A DNA stretch of 64,000 bases, taken from the NCBI RefSeq assembly GCF_027213785.1, contig NZ_JAPWGO010000009.1:1-64000 (forward strand). Reading direction: 5' to 3'. This DNA comes from Limimaricola sp. G21655-S1 (GTDB taxonomy: Bacteria > Pseudomonadota > Alphaproteobacteria > Rhodobacterales > Rhodobacteraceae). The notes beneath the pieces are model-generated. The model was given only the letters and a program-made list of their open reading frames with translations. It ran no database searches and was not told where the DNA came from. Below, piece after piece: positions 13,638-22,534 of this stretch (positions are counted from its first letter, which is position 1; each line of letters starts with the position of its first letter). Both the position numbers and the translations under genes were made by a program.

Positions 13638-14102
13638 ATGCAGATTTCCGAGATCCTACCCTCCGAGGGCGTGAAGATGCTGGCCTCCACCAGCTCCAAG
13701 AAGCGCCTGTTCCAGGATCTCGGGGACCTCGCCGAGAGCTGCTACGACTTGCCCTCGGGCCGCGTGGTCGAGGCGCTGCTCGAGCGCGAAGGCCTCGGTC
13801 CGACCGGCGTCGGTCATGGCGTGGCGCTGCCGCATGCTCGGCTCGAAGGGCTCGAACGGGTGCGCGGCCTGTTCATCCGCTTGGAAAAGCCCCTCGAATT
13901 CGATTCGATCGACCGCCAGCCCGTGGACCTCGTCTTCTGCCTGCTGGCGCCGGATGGCAGCGGCGTCGAGCACCTGAAAGCGCTGGCGCTGGTGTCGCGC
14001 ACGCTGCGCGACGCCGCCACCTGCCAGAAGCTGCGCGCCAATGCCGAGATCGGCACGCTGCACGCGATCCTCACCGAGGGCCCGGCGATACAGGCCGCCT
14101 GA
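13638..14102 (+). CDS. ptsN: Nitrogen PTS phosphoacceptor EIIA-Ntr
   Basis: Terminal phosphoacceptor of the regulatory nitrogen phosphotransferase system (PtsP-PtsO-PtsN). It signals carbon/nitrogen state to kinases and transporters rather than importing sugar. The 154-aa protein is a complete PTS EIIA type-2 domain with the phosphorylatable histidine at about 66 in GVALPHAR. It is 53 bases after hpf and likely cotranscribed. It ends 13 bases from the convergent sulfotransferase gene; no clear terminator is visible between them. Confidence 0.95.
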   Translation: MQISEILPSEGVKMLASTSSKKRLFQDLGDLAESCYDLPSGRVVEALLEREGLGPTGVGHGVALPHARLEGLERVRGLFIRLEKPLEFDSIDRQPVDLVFCLLAPDGSGVEHLKALALVSRTLRDAATCQKLRANAEIGTLHAILTEGPAIQAA

Positions 14103-14115
14103 TTCTCCGGGGCCC

Positions 14116-15537
14116 TCAGCCGGGCAGCGGCTGCCAATCCTCGAATCCGAAGCGATCGTAATCGCGCGCATAGACCGTGCGAATCGCCCGTTCGACCTCG
14201 GCATCGTAGATCGCCACGAGCGCGGCCTCCTGCGGGCCCTGTGCGGGCCGCCATGGCGGCGCCTCGCGCCCGAGCTGCGCGGCGATCCAGGGCAGGTCGC
14301 GCGCCAGCTCCGTCTCGCGCAACACCGCATCCGGACTTTCGACCGAGGCCGCGCCCTGCAACAGCGCGCTCTGGCTGGCCCATGCCGCATCGACGCGGAG
14401 CGCGGTCTGGCCGCCGAGATTGGCCTTCAGAAAGCCCGCGAACTGCAAGAAGGCCGCGCGGTGCCGCGCCGGATCGGGGTCGGGCCCGTTCGCGGCCGCA
14501 TCAATGGGAAGCCCGTGGCGGCGACGCAGCGTGTCGCGGATCTCGCCATAAGAGCCGGGGCCCGTGGACAGGATCCGGTCGCAAAAGGCGGCATGGGCCC
14601 GCGCCACCGGGTGGCGCAGCACCGCGAAGCTGCGATGCCCGGGATGGGCGCGGCGCCAGTCGCGCAGCGTCTTTTGGGTGAACCCCTCGCGGACCGGCGC
14701 GCCATCGAGCGCTTCGAGCCAATGCCGAAGCGCCGCCTCGGGCCCCGATGTCAGCGGCAGGCACAACAGCCCCGTGGTCGCGGCGGCGATGTAGCCCGGC
14801 ACCATCGCGCCGCGCCGCGGCTCGAAATTCGGTGTGCGGTGCAGGTCGAACCTGTCGATCCGCGCCAATGCCGCCTGCATTTCCTCGACATTCTCGACCT
14901 TGTCCGCGATCGGGCCGGGGTTCTGTTTCTTGAGCCCCCGGTCGAGAGCGTCGAGCCGCCCCGTCACCCCGAGCCAGGCCGCGAGGCCGTTCAGGACCTC
15001 GACATCCTGCAGATCCGCGTAATCGACGTAGAAGGCGGTCTGGCCGCTCCGCTGCAGCGCCCCCATGATCCGGATCTGCGTCTCTTGCAGCCGCTGCAGA
15101 TGCGCCTCGAATCCCTCCGGCTCGAAACGGATGCGCGCGGCGCGGGCATGGCGCGCATCGGTAAGCTTCCACTGCCCGGTGGCCGCGGCGATGCGGTGGC
15201 TGACATAGGAATCGAGCGGGTTGCGGGTCAGCACGATCTTGGCGATGCGCGGCTCGTCCATGATCGGCCCGAAGAGCCTCGGATCGTGATCGCCGAAATA
15301 GCGAAACCCGTTGAGACCGGGTGCCGCCCGCAGCCGCGCCAGGAGCGCAGTGGGATCGGCATCGCGCGCGGCGCGATCAAACCCGAGGATCGGCGGGTCC
15401 TGCGGGCTGCCGATGAAATGCGGGTTGAACGCCTCGCCATGGCAGCGCACGCCGTCGAGCGCGTTCAGATTGGCTTCGAGGAAGTTCGAGCCGGTGCGCA
15501 TCTCGGCGAGCACCACGAAGCTGTCGAATTCAGGCAT
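14116..15537 (-). CDS. Two-domain sulfotransferase-like protein
   Basis: This 473-aa protein resembles PAPS-dependent carbohydrate sulfotransferases. The N-terminal half starts with a Stf0/NodH-like phosphosulfate loop (AEMRTGSNFL, R14-N18) and later has a 3'-phosphate-type motif TRNPLDSYVS near 104-113. The C-terminal half, from about 245, carries a second sulfotransferase-like signature (AVLRHPVARAH, about 305-315) as in the Sulfotransfer_2 group. Two such units in one chain are unusual. It overlaps the GT14 gene upstream by eight bases and is the last gene of the glycosyltransferase operon. Sulfation of a surface glycan is inferred, supported by cysQ in the same locus. Donor, acceptor and activity of the second half are unproved. 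Confidence 0.75.
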   Translation of the reverse strand: MPEFDSFVVLAEMRTGSNFLEANLNALDGVRCHGEAFNPHFIGSPQDPPILGFDRAARDADPTALLARLRAAPGLNGFRYFGDHDPRLFGPIMDEPRIAKIVLTRNPLDSYVSHRIAAATGQWKLTDARHARAARIRFEPEGFEAHLQRLQETQIRIMGALQRSGQTAFYVDYADLQDVEVLNGLAAWLGVTGRLDALDRGLKKQNPGPIADKVENVEEMQAALARIDRFDLHRTPNFEPRRGAMVPGYIAAATTGLLCLPLTSGPEAALRHWLEALDGAPVREGFTQKTLRDWRRAHPGHRSFAVLRHPVARAHAAFCDRILSTGPGSYGEIRDTLRRRHGLPIDAAANGPDPDPARHRAAFLQFAGFLKANLGGQTALRVDAAWASQSALLQGAASVESPDAVLRETELARDLPWIAAQLGREAPPWRPAQGPQEAALVAIYDAEVERAIRTVYARDYDRFGFEDWQPLPG

Positions 15538-17230
15538 GGGGTCTCACAAGGTAGGGCCGCGGCGCAGGTCGGCGCGGCGCCGGCGGTTCGATCGGAATGT
15601 CGCCGGTCAGATAGGGATGCATGCCGAGATTGCGCATCTCCTGCAGGAACCGTCCCAGCCCGTCGAGCGGCACCATGGCGGGCGGTGGCGGCGGCGCTCC
15701 CGCGCGGCCCGGCGCGATGTCCGACAGCATCAGCGCCAGCGCCTCGGCCGGCGCCTCGAGAAATTCCGCCAGCGTCCAGACGCGGATCCGCGCCTTGGCA
15801 TGGGGCGAGCGCAGCGCCGCGAGGTGATCGGCCTCGACCTGCTGAAGCCGCGCCGCCAGATCGCATAGCCGTGCCGCCGGTCGGCCCGAACGGAGAAGCG
15901 GCACCGCCCAAGCCCCCGAGATGACGCCGATCCTGGCATTGGGGTCCTTGGCGATGTCCCAGCTTACCCGCTGGCTGTCGCGCGGACCGAACTGGAACAC
16001 CTGCCTCGCGCCGCGCCCGTTCCAGATCAGGTTGGTGAGAAAGCGCCGCCCCTGATGGTCGCGCAGCGCCGCGTTGTCCGACATGGCGCCGCGCCAGACC
16101 GTCGCGCCATCCGCGAACTCGACCCGCTCCGGTGCGAAGATATGGCCATGCACAGTGGCGCCGCTGGCGCGGGCGAACCACTCCGTGAAGCCGTCATGCA
16201 GCTCGGCGAAGCCTTCGAGCACGCCATAGGGAGCGGCGGTAAAGCCGTTCTCCCAGCCCGGATTCGGCAGACGGCTCTGCATGTAGAGACCCGACCGGCC
16301 GCGCACCCGCCGCTCGGTCGCCTCGGCAAAGACCCGGTCGATGCGCGCGGGCGAAGGCGCGGCCTCGCCTGCCGGATGGCCGCCCGCGGCCATCTCGTCG
16401 TAGATCGCCTGCGCCCGGGGCCAGATCTTGCGCGCCACGAAACAGCCCGAGCGGCGCAGCAATGGCAAGTGATCATCGTAGAACAGGTGCGGCTTGCCCT
16501 GAAAATCAAACTTGCACATCGTCAGCGATCGGCTCTCGATATGCGTCGCCCAGCGCCGCGCGAGGCTCTGGAAATAGCTCTCGTCGGGAATCCAGACCCG
16601 GCGAAAATAGCGGTCGATCTCGGGGCGCTGCGGATCCGACAGGATCGCGCGCAGCGTCGCCGCCGACAGGCACCACCATTGCGAACCCATATACGGCTCG
16701 AACCCGGCGGGCAGTCTCCGACGCACCCCGAGCCGGCGCTGCAGCGCGACGTAACGGTCGAACAGCCAGCGCCGTCGTTTCCAGGAAAACGGGAAGCGCA
16801 GCGTGAAGCGCTCCTCGGACAGGCCGCCCACGGTCCAGGGCACCTGCGTGACCCGGGCGCTCTCGATGAAATCGGTGCGGGGCCGCCCGGCGAGGAAGGC
16901 GTCGAGTTCCGCCACGGGGCGCAGCGGCACGCAGGAGCCAGAAGCCAGATAGACGTGTCCCAGGCCTGGAAACCGTTCCAGCAGCAATTCCGCCCCGGAC
17001 TGGGTCGCCGCGACGATGCCCCAGCCGCCCCATTCGCAGCGGTGGCGCGAGCAGAAAAGCACCCGGTCGGAAAGATCGCCGAGCTCCGCGCGAAACCGGT
17101 CGAACCGGGCGCGACGCACGGCGCGGTCGACATGCACCACCACCGGGCAGCCCGCATCCGCCCAGTGCCGGATCACCTGGGCCGCGCGGTCCAGCGCGTT
17201 GTGCACCAGGATGACGACCCCGAAGCTCAT
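15530..17230 (-). CDS. Core-2/I-branching GT14-like glycosyltransferase with DUF5928-like tail
   Basis: A 566-aa protein. The first roughly 300 residues resemble the core-2/I-branching beta-1,6-N-acetylglucosaminyltransferase family (GT14): an N-terminal strand (VVILVHN), HVD at 33-35, a YLASGSCVPL stretch, and later QWWCLS and PDESYFQSL. The remaining part resembles the DUF5928 region found joined to these enzymes in Rhodobacteraceae; its role is unknown. The ATG at 17230 overlaps the stop of the upstream GT2 gene (ATGA), and its end overlaps the sulfotransferase start by eight bases. A role in building a surface polysaccharide that is then sulfated is inferred from neighbours. Confidence 0.8.
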   Translation of the reverse strand: MSFGVVILVHNALDRAAQVIRHWADAGCPVVVHVDRAVRRARFDRFRAELGDLSDRVLFCSRHRCEWGGWGIVAATQSGAELLLERFPGLGHVYLASGSCVPLRPVAELDAFLAGRPRTDFIESARVTQVPWTVGGLSEERFTLRFPFSWKRRRWLFDRYVALQRRLGVRRRLPAGFEPYMGSQWWCLSAATLRAILSDPQRPEIDRYFRRVWIPDESYFQSLARRWATHIESRSLTMCKFDFQGKPHLFYDDHLPLLRRSGCFVARKIWPRAQAIYDEMAAGGHPAGEAAPSPARIDRVFAEATERRVRGRSGLYMQSRLPNPGWENGFTAAPYGVLEGFAELHDGFTEWFARASGATVHGHIFAPERVEFADGATVWRGAMSDNAALRDHQGRRFLTNLIWNGRGARQVFQFGPRDSQRVSWDIAKDPNARIGVISGAWAVPLLRSGRPAARLCDLAARLQQVEADHLAALRSPHAKARIRVWTLAEFLEAPAEALALMLSDIAPGRAGAPPPPPAMVPLDGLGRFLQEMRNLGMHPYLTGDIPIEPPAPRRPAPRPYLVRPHA

Positions 17231-18237
17231 GTCCAGTTGCCCCGCGACATCAGCCCCAGCACCTCGAGCTGACGCCAGTTGATGTATCTTTCGCTCCATC
17301 GGCACCACAGCTCGGGCTCCGCCTCAAGCGCGGCGGCATAGGCTTTGTATTCGGCGCTTGCGGCGTAATGTTGGCGGCGCTGCAGCTCCTCGTGGGCCTT
17401 GTCGGAAAAGCCGTCGAGAAACTTGGTATGGAGCAGCATGCCGCAGGTCTTCTCGCCGCCCCATTCGTCGTAGACGAGGTTGAGCCCGCGCGGCAGCAGC
17501 ATGTGGGTCGAGCTGACATAGGCGAAGCGGCGGTCCCACTTCACCAGCGGGATCTTGTTGAGCGCGGGCGCGCGTTCGGGGTCGTCCGCGAAGAAGCTGC
17601 GCGCCCGCGGCCCGCCCTGAATCCACAGATTGCCGTAGGTCGCGTTGCGCGACAGGCTGTAATTGCCGGGATCGAACCAGCAGGCGATGTCGAGCGGATC
17701 GTCTCCGCGTGCGTAAGGCTGCGCGCCGATCGGCCCCTTCGGGTAGAGGTCGAGCAGCATCGCCCCGAAGCTGCGGATCGACGACGCGTCGAGCCAGTCG
17801 GTCAGCGCCCTGAGCGGCCGCGTATCGCAAAACGGATAGACCAGCAGCTCGTCGGGATCGACGGTCAGGCACCAATGGCCATGGCCATGGCGGCGCGCCA
17901 GCCAGTTGAGCCAATCGACCCCGAAGCGCGCGCGCTTGTAGCTCGCCTCGGTGCGCCACAGCGACACGTCCTCCTGCGCCGCGAGATATTCGGCGCCGCC
18001 ATCCGTGCTGCCATTGTCGACCACCAGGAAATGGCCCACCCCGAGCCCCCGGTAGTAGTCGAGGAAATGCGGCAGCCGCGCGTTCTCGTTGCGCAGGGTG
18101 GTCAGCACGAGGATGTCGGCGGGGCGGATCTTTTCGGTGCGGTCGGCCACCACCGACAGCTCGCGTCGCTTGCGCAGCGCGCGCAGCCGCCAGCGCCTGC
18201 GTTGCAGTCTCAGCCGATATGCCTGCCAGGCCTTCAC
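17227..18237 (-). CDS. GT2-type glycosyltransferase (Glyco_tranf_2_4-like)
   Basis: A 336-aa glycosyltransferase of the family-2 type represented by Glyco_tranf_2_4. After a very basic N-terminus comes the nucleotide-sugar region ILVLTTLRNE (42-51), DNGSTDG (74-80) and the metal-binding DPDE (127-130). I place the start at GTG 18237, which has an AGGAGG ribosome site nine bases upstream; the longer in-frame extension runs inside the preceding GT4 gene and has no protein-like character. It is followed by the GT14 gene in an ATGA overlap. Donor and acceptor sugars cannot be read from sequence. Confidence 0.85.
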   Translation of the reverse strand: MKAWQAYRLRLQRRRWRLRALRKRRELSVVADRTEKIRPADILVLTTLRNENARLPHFLDYYRGLGVGHFLVVDNGSTDGGAEYLAAQEDVSLWRTEASYKRARFGVDWLNWLARRHGHGHWCLTVDPDELLVYPFCDTRPLRALTDWLDASSIRSFGAMLLDLYPKGPIGAQPYARGDDPLDIACWFDPGNYSLSRNATYGNLWIQGGPRARSFFADDPERAPALNKIPLVKWDRRFAYVSSTHMLLPRGLNLVYDEWGGEKTCGMLLHTKFLDGFSDKAHEELQRRQHYAASAEYKAYAAALEAEPELWCRWSERYINWRQLEVLGLMSRGNWT

Positions 18238-18265
18238 GCGCCTGCCCCTCCTCGCGATCCGCGTC

Positions 18266-19450
18266 TTACAGCCCGTCCAGGGCACGGGCGACATGGGCCT
18301 CCCAGCTGGGCGGGTCGAGACGAGGCGGGGTTGCGGAGATCGCGGTCTGCGCCCGGACCGCCCGCTCCCACTGGTAGCGATCGGTCGGGTCGCAGTAAAC
18401 GGCGCGGTCCCCGAGCAATTCGCGGCAGATGGCAAGATCGCCACATATCACCGGGCAGCCCAGCGCCAGCGCCTCCAACGGCGGCAGCCCGTAACCCTCG
18501 GCCAGCGAGGGAAAGACCAGCGCCCGCGCCCGTTCCAGAAGCGCCGCGATCGCTGCGTCCGACAGGCCCGGAAACTCGGTCACGCCGGCCACGCCCCGGT
18601 CGAGCCGGGCAAATACCTCGGCATTGTTCCAGCCGCGCGCCCCGCAGATCAGCAACCGCGGCGCCTGCGGCCCCAGCCGTTCCCAGACGTCGAGCAGCAG
18701 CGCGTGATTCTTGCGCGGCTCGATGGTGCCCAGCGCCACCATGAAGGGCGCTTCCAGATCGAGCCCCGGAGGCAGGGCCGTGGGGTCGGGCCGGGCCGGT
18801 GTGACGCCCAGCGGCGCCACGACGATCTCGGGCAGGCGACCGCGCCCGGCCAGATGCGCCGTCACCGGCGCAGCCGTGGTCCGGGCAGTGACGATGACCC
18901 GGTCGGCATGGCGCGCCACCACGTCGAGCTTCGCGGCAAAGCCCTCCGCCGTGCCGGGCCGCGCGGCCCGAGGCAGATCGAGCGGGATCGTGTCGTGCAG
19001 CAGCACCGCGCTCCGCGCGCCAACACCCCGCATCGCCCGCATCACCCGGTCGTCGAGATCGGCATGGCCGGTATTGAGATAGAGTGCACCGGGCGGCAGA
19101 TGACGGCGCAGCATCCGTTCGAGCCCGGGCCGCGTGCTGCGGGCAAGGGCATGGCGACGAACATGGCCCTGCGCCGCGCGCCGGGGGGGATCCAGCTTGC
19201 GAAACAGCGATGCCACGCGTCCCGCTGCGCCCCATTCATCGGTATCCGACGCGGCCGCAAAGCGCGCCAGCCCGGCGCGATCGAGAAGCAGAAAACCGAT
19301 CGGCGTACGCAGCAGTCCGAAGACCGGCCGCGTTTCGGCGAGGCAGGCATCGAGCCAGGCCCGCTCGACCCGGTCGACGCCGGTCCTCGTCCGCCCGGCG
19401 CGGCTCGCGAGCCGCGTCAGGTCGAGAACCAGCGCCTTGGGCGCGCCCAT
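18266..19450 (-). CDS. GT4-family glycosyltransferase
   Basis: A 394-aa GT-B glycosyltransferase of group 1 (GT4). The C-terminal domain shows MVALGTIEPRKNH, LLICGARGW, and the EX7E-type donor region FPSLAEGYGLPPLEALALG, all typical of retaining GT4 enzymes that use nucleotide-activated sugars on the cytoplasmic face. The N-terminal acceptor domain opens with LVLDLTRLASR and a GVDRVERA stretch that recurs in mannosyl- or rhamnosyltransferase-like proteins. It lies 27 bases after galU and 28 bases before the GT2 start, so it is part of the same operon. Sugar specificity is not determinable. Confidence 0.88.
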   Translation of the reverse strand: MGAPKALVLDLTRLASRAGRTRTGVDRVERAWLDACLAETRPVFGLLRTPIGFLLLDRAGLARFAAASDTDEWGAAGRVASLFRKLDPPRRAAQGHVRRHALARSTRPGLERMLRRHLPPGALYLNTGHADLDDRVMRAMRGVGARSAVLLHDTIPLDLPRAARPGTAEGFAAKLDVVARHADRVIVTARTTAAPVTAHLAGRGRLPEIVVAPLGVTPARPDPTALPPGLDLEAPFMVALGTIEPRKNHALLLDVWERLGPQAPRLLICGARGWNNAEVFARLDRGVAGVTEFPGLSDAAIAALLERARALVFPSLAEGYGLPPLEALALGCPVICGDLAICRELLGDRAVYCDPTDRYQWERAVRAQTAISATPPRLDPPSWEAHVARALDGL

Positions 19451-19477
19451 GCGGCCGGGTATCCGCCTGCGGGGCGA

Positions 19478-20371
19478 TTACTGCGCGGCGTTGCGCAGCC
19501 CCATGACCTCGTTGAGATACTGGCCGAACTCGTCGCGCAGTTCCTCGCGGGCGAGGCCGAAAGCCACGGTCGCCTGCAGGAAGCCCGCCTTCGAGCCGCA
19601 ATCGTAGCGCTCGCCCGCGAAACGGTAGCCATAGACCCCGCGCGGCCCGTCGATTTCCTTGGCGATCGCATCGGTCAGCTGGATCTCGCCGCCCGCGCCC
19701 TTCTCGCCGGAATCGAGGTGGTGCATCACCTCGGGCGACAGGATGTAGCGCCCGATCACCGCGAGGTTCGAAGGCGCGTCGGCAGGCTTGGGCTTTTCGA
19801 CCATGCCGCGTACCTTCATCGAATTGCTCTCGCCCGGTTCGACGTCGAGCACCCCGTAGGAGGATGTGCGCTCGTTCGGCACCTCCATCGCGGCCACCAT
19901 GCAGCCGCCGGTTTCGCGATGTGCCTCGACCATCTGCTGCAGGCAGGGCTTGTCGGCCGCGATCACGTCGTCGGGCAGAATCACCGCGAAGGGCGCGTCG
20001 CCGATCAGGTGACGGGCGCACCACACGGCATGGCCGAGGCCCAGCGCCTGATGCTGGCGGATATAGGCGATGGCGCCCGACGGCATGTAGGTCGATTTCA
20101 GCACGTCGAGCAGCTGCTGCTTGCCATCCTCGGCCAGACGCGTTTCCAGTTCGGGGGAATGGTCGAAGTAGTCCTCGAGCGCCGATTTTCCACGCGCGGT
20201 GACGAAGATGAACTCCTCGATCCCGGCCGCGCGGGCCTCGTCGATCGCGTATTGGATCAACGGCTTGTCGACGAGGGTCATGATTTCCTTGGGCACCGAT
20301 TTGGTGGCCGGAAGGAAACGTGTTCCAAGTCCTGCAACGGGGAAGACGGCCTTGGTCACGCGTTGTGTCAT
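19478..20371 (-). CDS. galU: UTP-glucose-1-phosphate uridylyltransferase
   Basis: Makes UDP-glucose from UTP and glucose 1-phosphate, the donor for capsule, exopolysaccharide and LPS glycosylation. The 297-aa protein is family length. The nucleotidyltransferase signature GLGTRFLPATK spans 14-24 and is followed by KEIMTLVDKPLIQYA; the region from about 170 shows VEKPKPADAPSNLA, typical of bacterial GalU. The ATG at 20371 follows an AAAGGA ribosome site. It is the first gene of the galU-GT4-GT2-GT14-sulfotransferase operon and has a small dyad upstream. Confidence 0.97.
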   Translation of the reverse strand: MTQRVTKAVFPVAGLGTRFLPATKSVPKEIMTLVDKPLIQYAIDEARAAGIEEFIFVTARGKSALEDYFDHSPELETRLAEDGKQQLLDVLKSTYMPSGAIAYIRQHQALGLGHAVWCARHLIGDAPFAVILPDDVIAADKPCLQQMVEAHRETGGCMVAAMEVPNERTSSYGVLDVEPGESNSMKVRGMVEKPKPADAPSNLAVIGRYILSPEVMHHLDSGEKGAGGEIQLTDAIAKEIDGPRGVYGYRFAGERYDCGSKAGFLQATVAFGLAREELRDEFGQYLNEVMGLRNAAQ

Positions 20372-20430
20372 CTGTCTAGGTCCTTTGGGTCGCCACTCCG
20401 AAAAAGCGGAGGCGTAGAAAACGAAATCAC

Positions 20431-20446
20431 GATGTGCTGTCACATC
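20431..20446 (-). promoter_or_regulatory. Inverted repeat upstream of galU
   Basis: GATGTG-CTGT-CACATC forms a 6-bp dyad 60 bases before the galU start codon, in an otherwise AT-richer stretch. It could be an operator or a short RNA hairpin in the leader. No matching regulator is identifiable from the sequence. Confidence 0.3.
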
Positions 20447-20489
20447 TGTCTATCACAGAACACGCGATTACAATGACGGTTTCATCGCA

Positions 20490-21734
20490 TCAGACCGCAC
20501 CACCGGCAGCGGGGTCGCGCAGCGCTCTCTGACGCGCCTCCTCGAAGGCCGCGCGCTCGGCGAAACGCCAGTAGCGGAAGGCCGGGTCACCCGGAAGCGA
20601 CGGCCCGAACAGCCCGCCCGACTGGACCCAGACGCCGCGCGGATCGAAGCGCAGCCGGTGGCGCCGGGCATCGGGCCACAGCACCAGCAGCGTCACCACG
20701 TGTCCGCGCGCCGCGAGCGTCGCGGCCTCGGCCATCTGCGCCCGCGCGGTGAAGGGCCGGGCCGACAGCCAGACGCTGGGCATATCGGGCATGTCGTCGT
20801 GCAGGGGCGCGAAGGGCGGCGGCGGCTCGTCGAGCGGCGACAGCCGCCTCAACTCCCGCAGCCGTCCCTCGGAGACGCCGGCATCGAAGCCGGCCATCAG
20901 CGGCCCGACATCGCTCGGTGCGATCCGGCCCCATTGCATGTGGTGCAAGAGCCTGCGCCGCTGCGCCGCGCGCTCGGCCTCGATCCGGGCGTTGCCGTCG
21001 AGCCGGGCGCCGTGGCGCCGCAGGAACACCGCCAGGCTGGCGCCGATCTCGGACAGGTCGCGCGGCACCCTGTCATGGCGGCGGCGCGGGCTCTCGAGAT
21101 AGCCGTGATGGACCTGCGCCCCCGGCACCACGGCGGTGCGCGCGCCCAGCGCCGCGAGGCGCAGATTGAGGTCGGTCTCGTCGAGATAGAACCGGTAGGC
21201 CGGATCGAAGCCACCCATCGCGGCGAGCACCGAGCGGCGCAGCGCCATGTTGGTGCCCTCGGTCTTGATGCCGCGCCCGAGCCGGCCGCGCAGCACCATG
21301 GTCTCGTCCCTTTCCATGACGAGGTCGCGGCAGCTGCCATCGGCGAAGGCCGCCCGCGCCCGCCATTGCCAGCCCAGATGGCCCGGGCCGCGCACGAAGC
21401 CGCCCGCCGCCGCCACCGTCTCGTCCGCGAATGGCGAGGTGAGCGCGGCGAGCCAGCCCGGCTCGGGCAGCGCGTCATCGTCGAGAAAGGCCACCACCTC
21501 GCCCGCCGCCGCCTCGATGCCGATGTTGCGCGCGAGGCTGATATTGGCCTCGTCGCAACGCCGCACCCGGATGCGGTCGCCCCATGGCGCCAGCGTGGCC
21601 TCGCCCTCGGCATCGGTGACGACGATCACCTCATAGGCGGGGTGACGGTTCTGCGCCAAGGCGGTGAGGCACAGCCGCAGCGCCGATGCGCGGCCGCGGC
21701 TGGCGATGACGACGCTGACGCGCCCCGGCGTCAC
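20490..21734 (-). CDS. Glycosyltransferase family 2 with extended C-terminus
   Basis: A 414-aa protein. Residues 1-260 form a GT-A family-2 domain: VSVVIASRGR (6-15), the metal-binding DDD (85-87) in VAFLDDDALPEPGW, and a base region ending DETDLNLRLA, the conserved ED-type motif of these inverting enzymes. The last about 150 residues are less conserved and contain a WLSARPFTARAQM stretch of unknown role. It starts at GTG in a GTGA overlap with kdsB, so kdsB and this gene are coupled; cysQ-kdsB-GT2 form one operon. It probably adds a sugar to a Kdo-containing glycan, which is inference from context. Confidence 0.88.
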   Translation of the reverse strand: MTPGRVSVVIASRGRASALRLCLTALAQNRHPAYEVIVVTDAEGEATLAPWGDRIRVRRCDEANISLARNIGIEAAAGEVVAFLDDDALPEPGWLAALTSPFADETVAAAGGFVRGPGHLGWQWRARAAFADGSCRDLVMERDETMVLRGRLGRGIKTEGTNMALRRSVLAAMGGFDPAYRFYLDETDLNLRLAALGARTAVVPGAQVHHGYLESPRRRHDRVPRDLSEIGASLAVFLRRHGARLDGNARIEAERAAQRRRLLHHMQWGRIAPSDVGPLMAGFDAGVSEGRLRELRRLSPLDEPPPPFAPLHDDMPDMPSVWLSARPFTARAQMAEAATLAARGHVVTLLVLWPDARRHRLRFDPRGVWVQSGGLFGPSLPGDPAFRYWRFAERAAFEEARQRALRDPAAGGAV

Positions 21735-22534
21735 GCCACCCGCATCTCGGCGAGCATCGCCTCGATCCGCGGCACGTCCTGCGGGTTGTTCAGCTCCCAG
21801 AACTGCCGTCCCCGCGCCTCGACCTCGACGCAGAGGATCGGCACCCGACGCTCGAGAAAGCGCAGCTGCTCCAGCCCCTCGAGCGTCTCCAGCGGCCCCT
21901 GCGGCCAGCGGCCATAGGCGGCGAGCGCCGAGGGGCGGTAGGCATAGACGCCGACATGGTGGAACACCGGCGTCGCCTCGTCGGCGGCGTAATCGTCGCG
22001 GCCCGTGTAGGGGATGACTTCCTTTGAGAAGTAGAGCGCGGTGTTGTCGGCACCGAAGACCGCGGTGGTGCCGCCGACCCGGCCGGCGCGGCGATCCTCG
22101 CGGAATCCCCGCAGCGCCGCCGCGTCGGCCCGCAGCACCGGCGTGGCCACCTCGGCCACCGGGTGGTCGCGCAGATCCTCGATCAGCCGCTCCACGAACC
22201 AGGGCGGCGTCAGCGGCGCGTCGCCCTGCAGGTTCACGACGATCTCGAAGCCACCGCCCAGCACATCGAACGCCTCGGCGCAGCGCTCGGTGCCGTTGCG
22301 GCAGGCTTCCGAGGTCATCACCACCTCGGCGCCGAAGCCCTCCGCATGGTCGCGGATTCGCTCGTCATCGGTGGCGACGACGATACGCGGGTCGCCAGAC
22401 ACCTGCCGCGCCGCCTCCCAGGAGCGGCGGACGAGGCTGCGCGCCTCGCCGGTGGCGCCCCTGAGTTCGACCAGCGGCTTGCCGGGATAGCGGGTCGAGG
22501 CATAGCGCGCGGGGATGACGATCAGCACGGACAT
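21731..22534 (-). CDS. kdsB: CMP-Kdo synthetase
   Basis: 3-deoxy-manno-octulosonate cytidylyltransferase: activates Kdo with CTP to CMP-Kdo for lipid A-core assembly or Kdo-linked capsule anchors. The 267-aa protein opens with VIPARYASTRYPGKPL (about 6-21), the CMP-sugar synthetase signature, and contains VNLQGDAPL and VIPYTGRDDYAADEATPVFHHVGVY regions consistent with the family. The ATG at 22534 overlaps the cysQ stop in TGATG. Together with kdsD at 10 kb it gives two steps of the Kdo pathway; kdsA and kdsC are not in the window. Confidence 0.94.
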   Translation of the reverse strand: MSVLIVIPARYASTRYPGKPLVELRGATGEARSLVRRSWEAARQVSGDPRIVVATDDERIRDHAEGFGAEVVMTSEACRNGTERCAEAFDVLGGGFEIVVNLQGDAPLTPPWFVERLIEDLRDHPVAEVATPVLRADAAALRGFREDRRAGRVGGTTAVFGADNTALYFSKEVIPYTGRDDYAADEATPVFHHVGVYAYRPSALAAYGRWPQGPLETLEGLEQLRFLERRVPILCVEVEARGRQFWELNNPQDVPRIEAMLAEMRVA

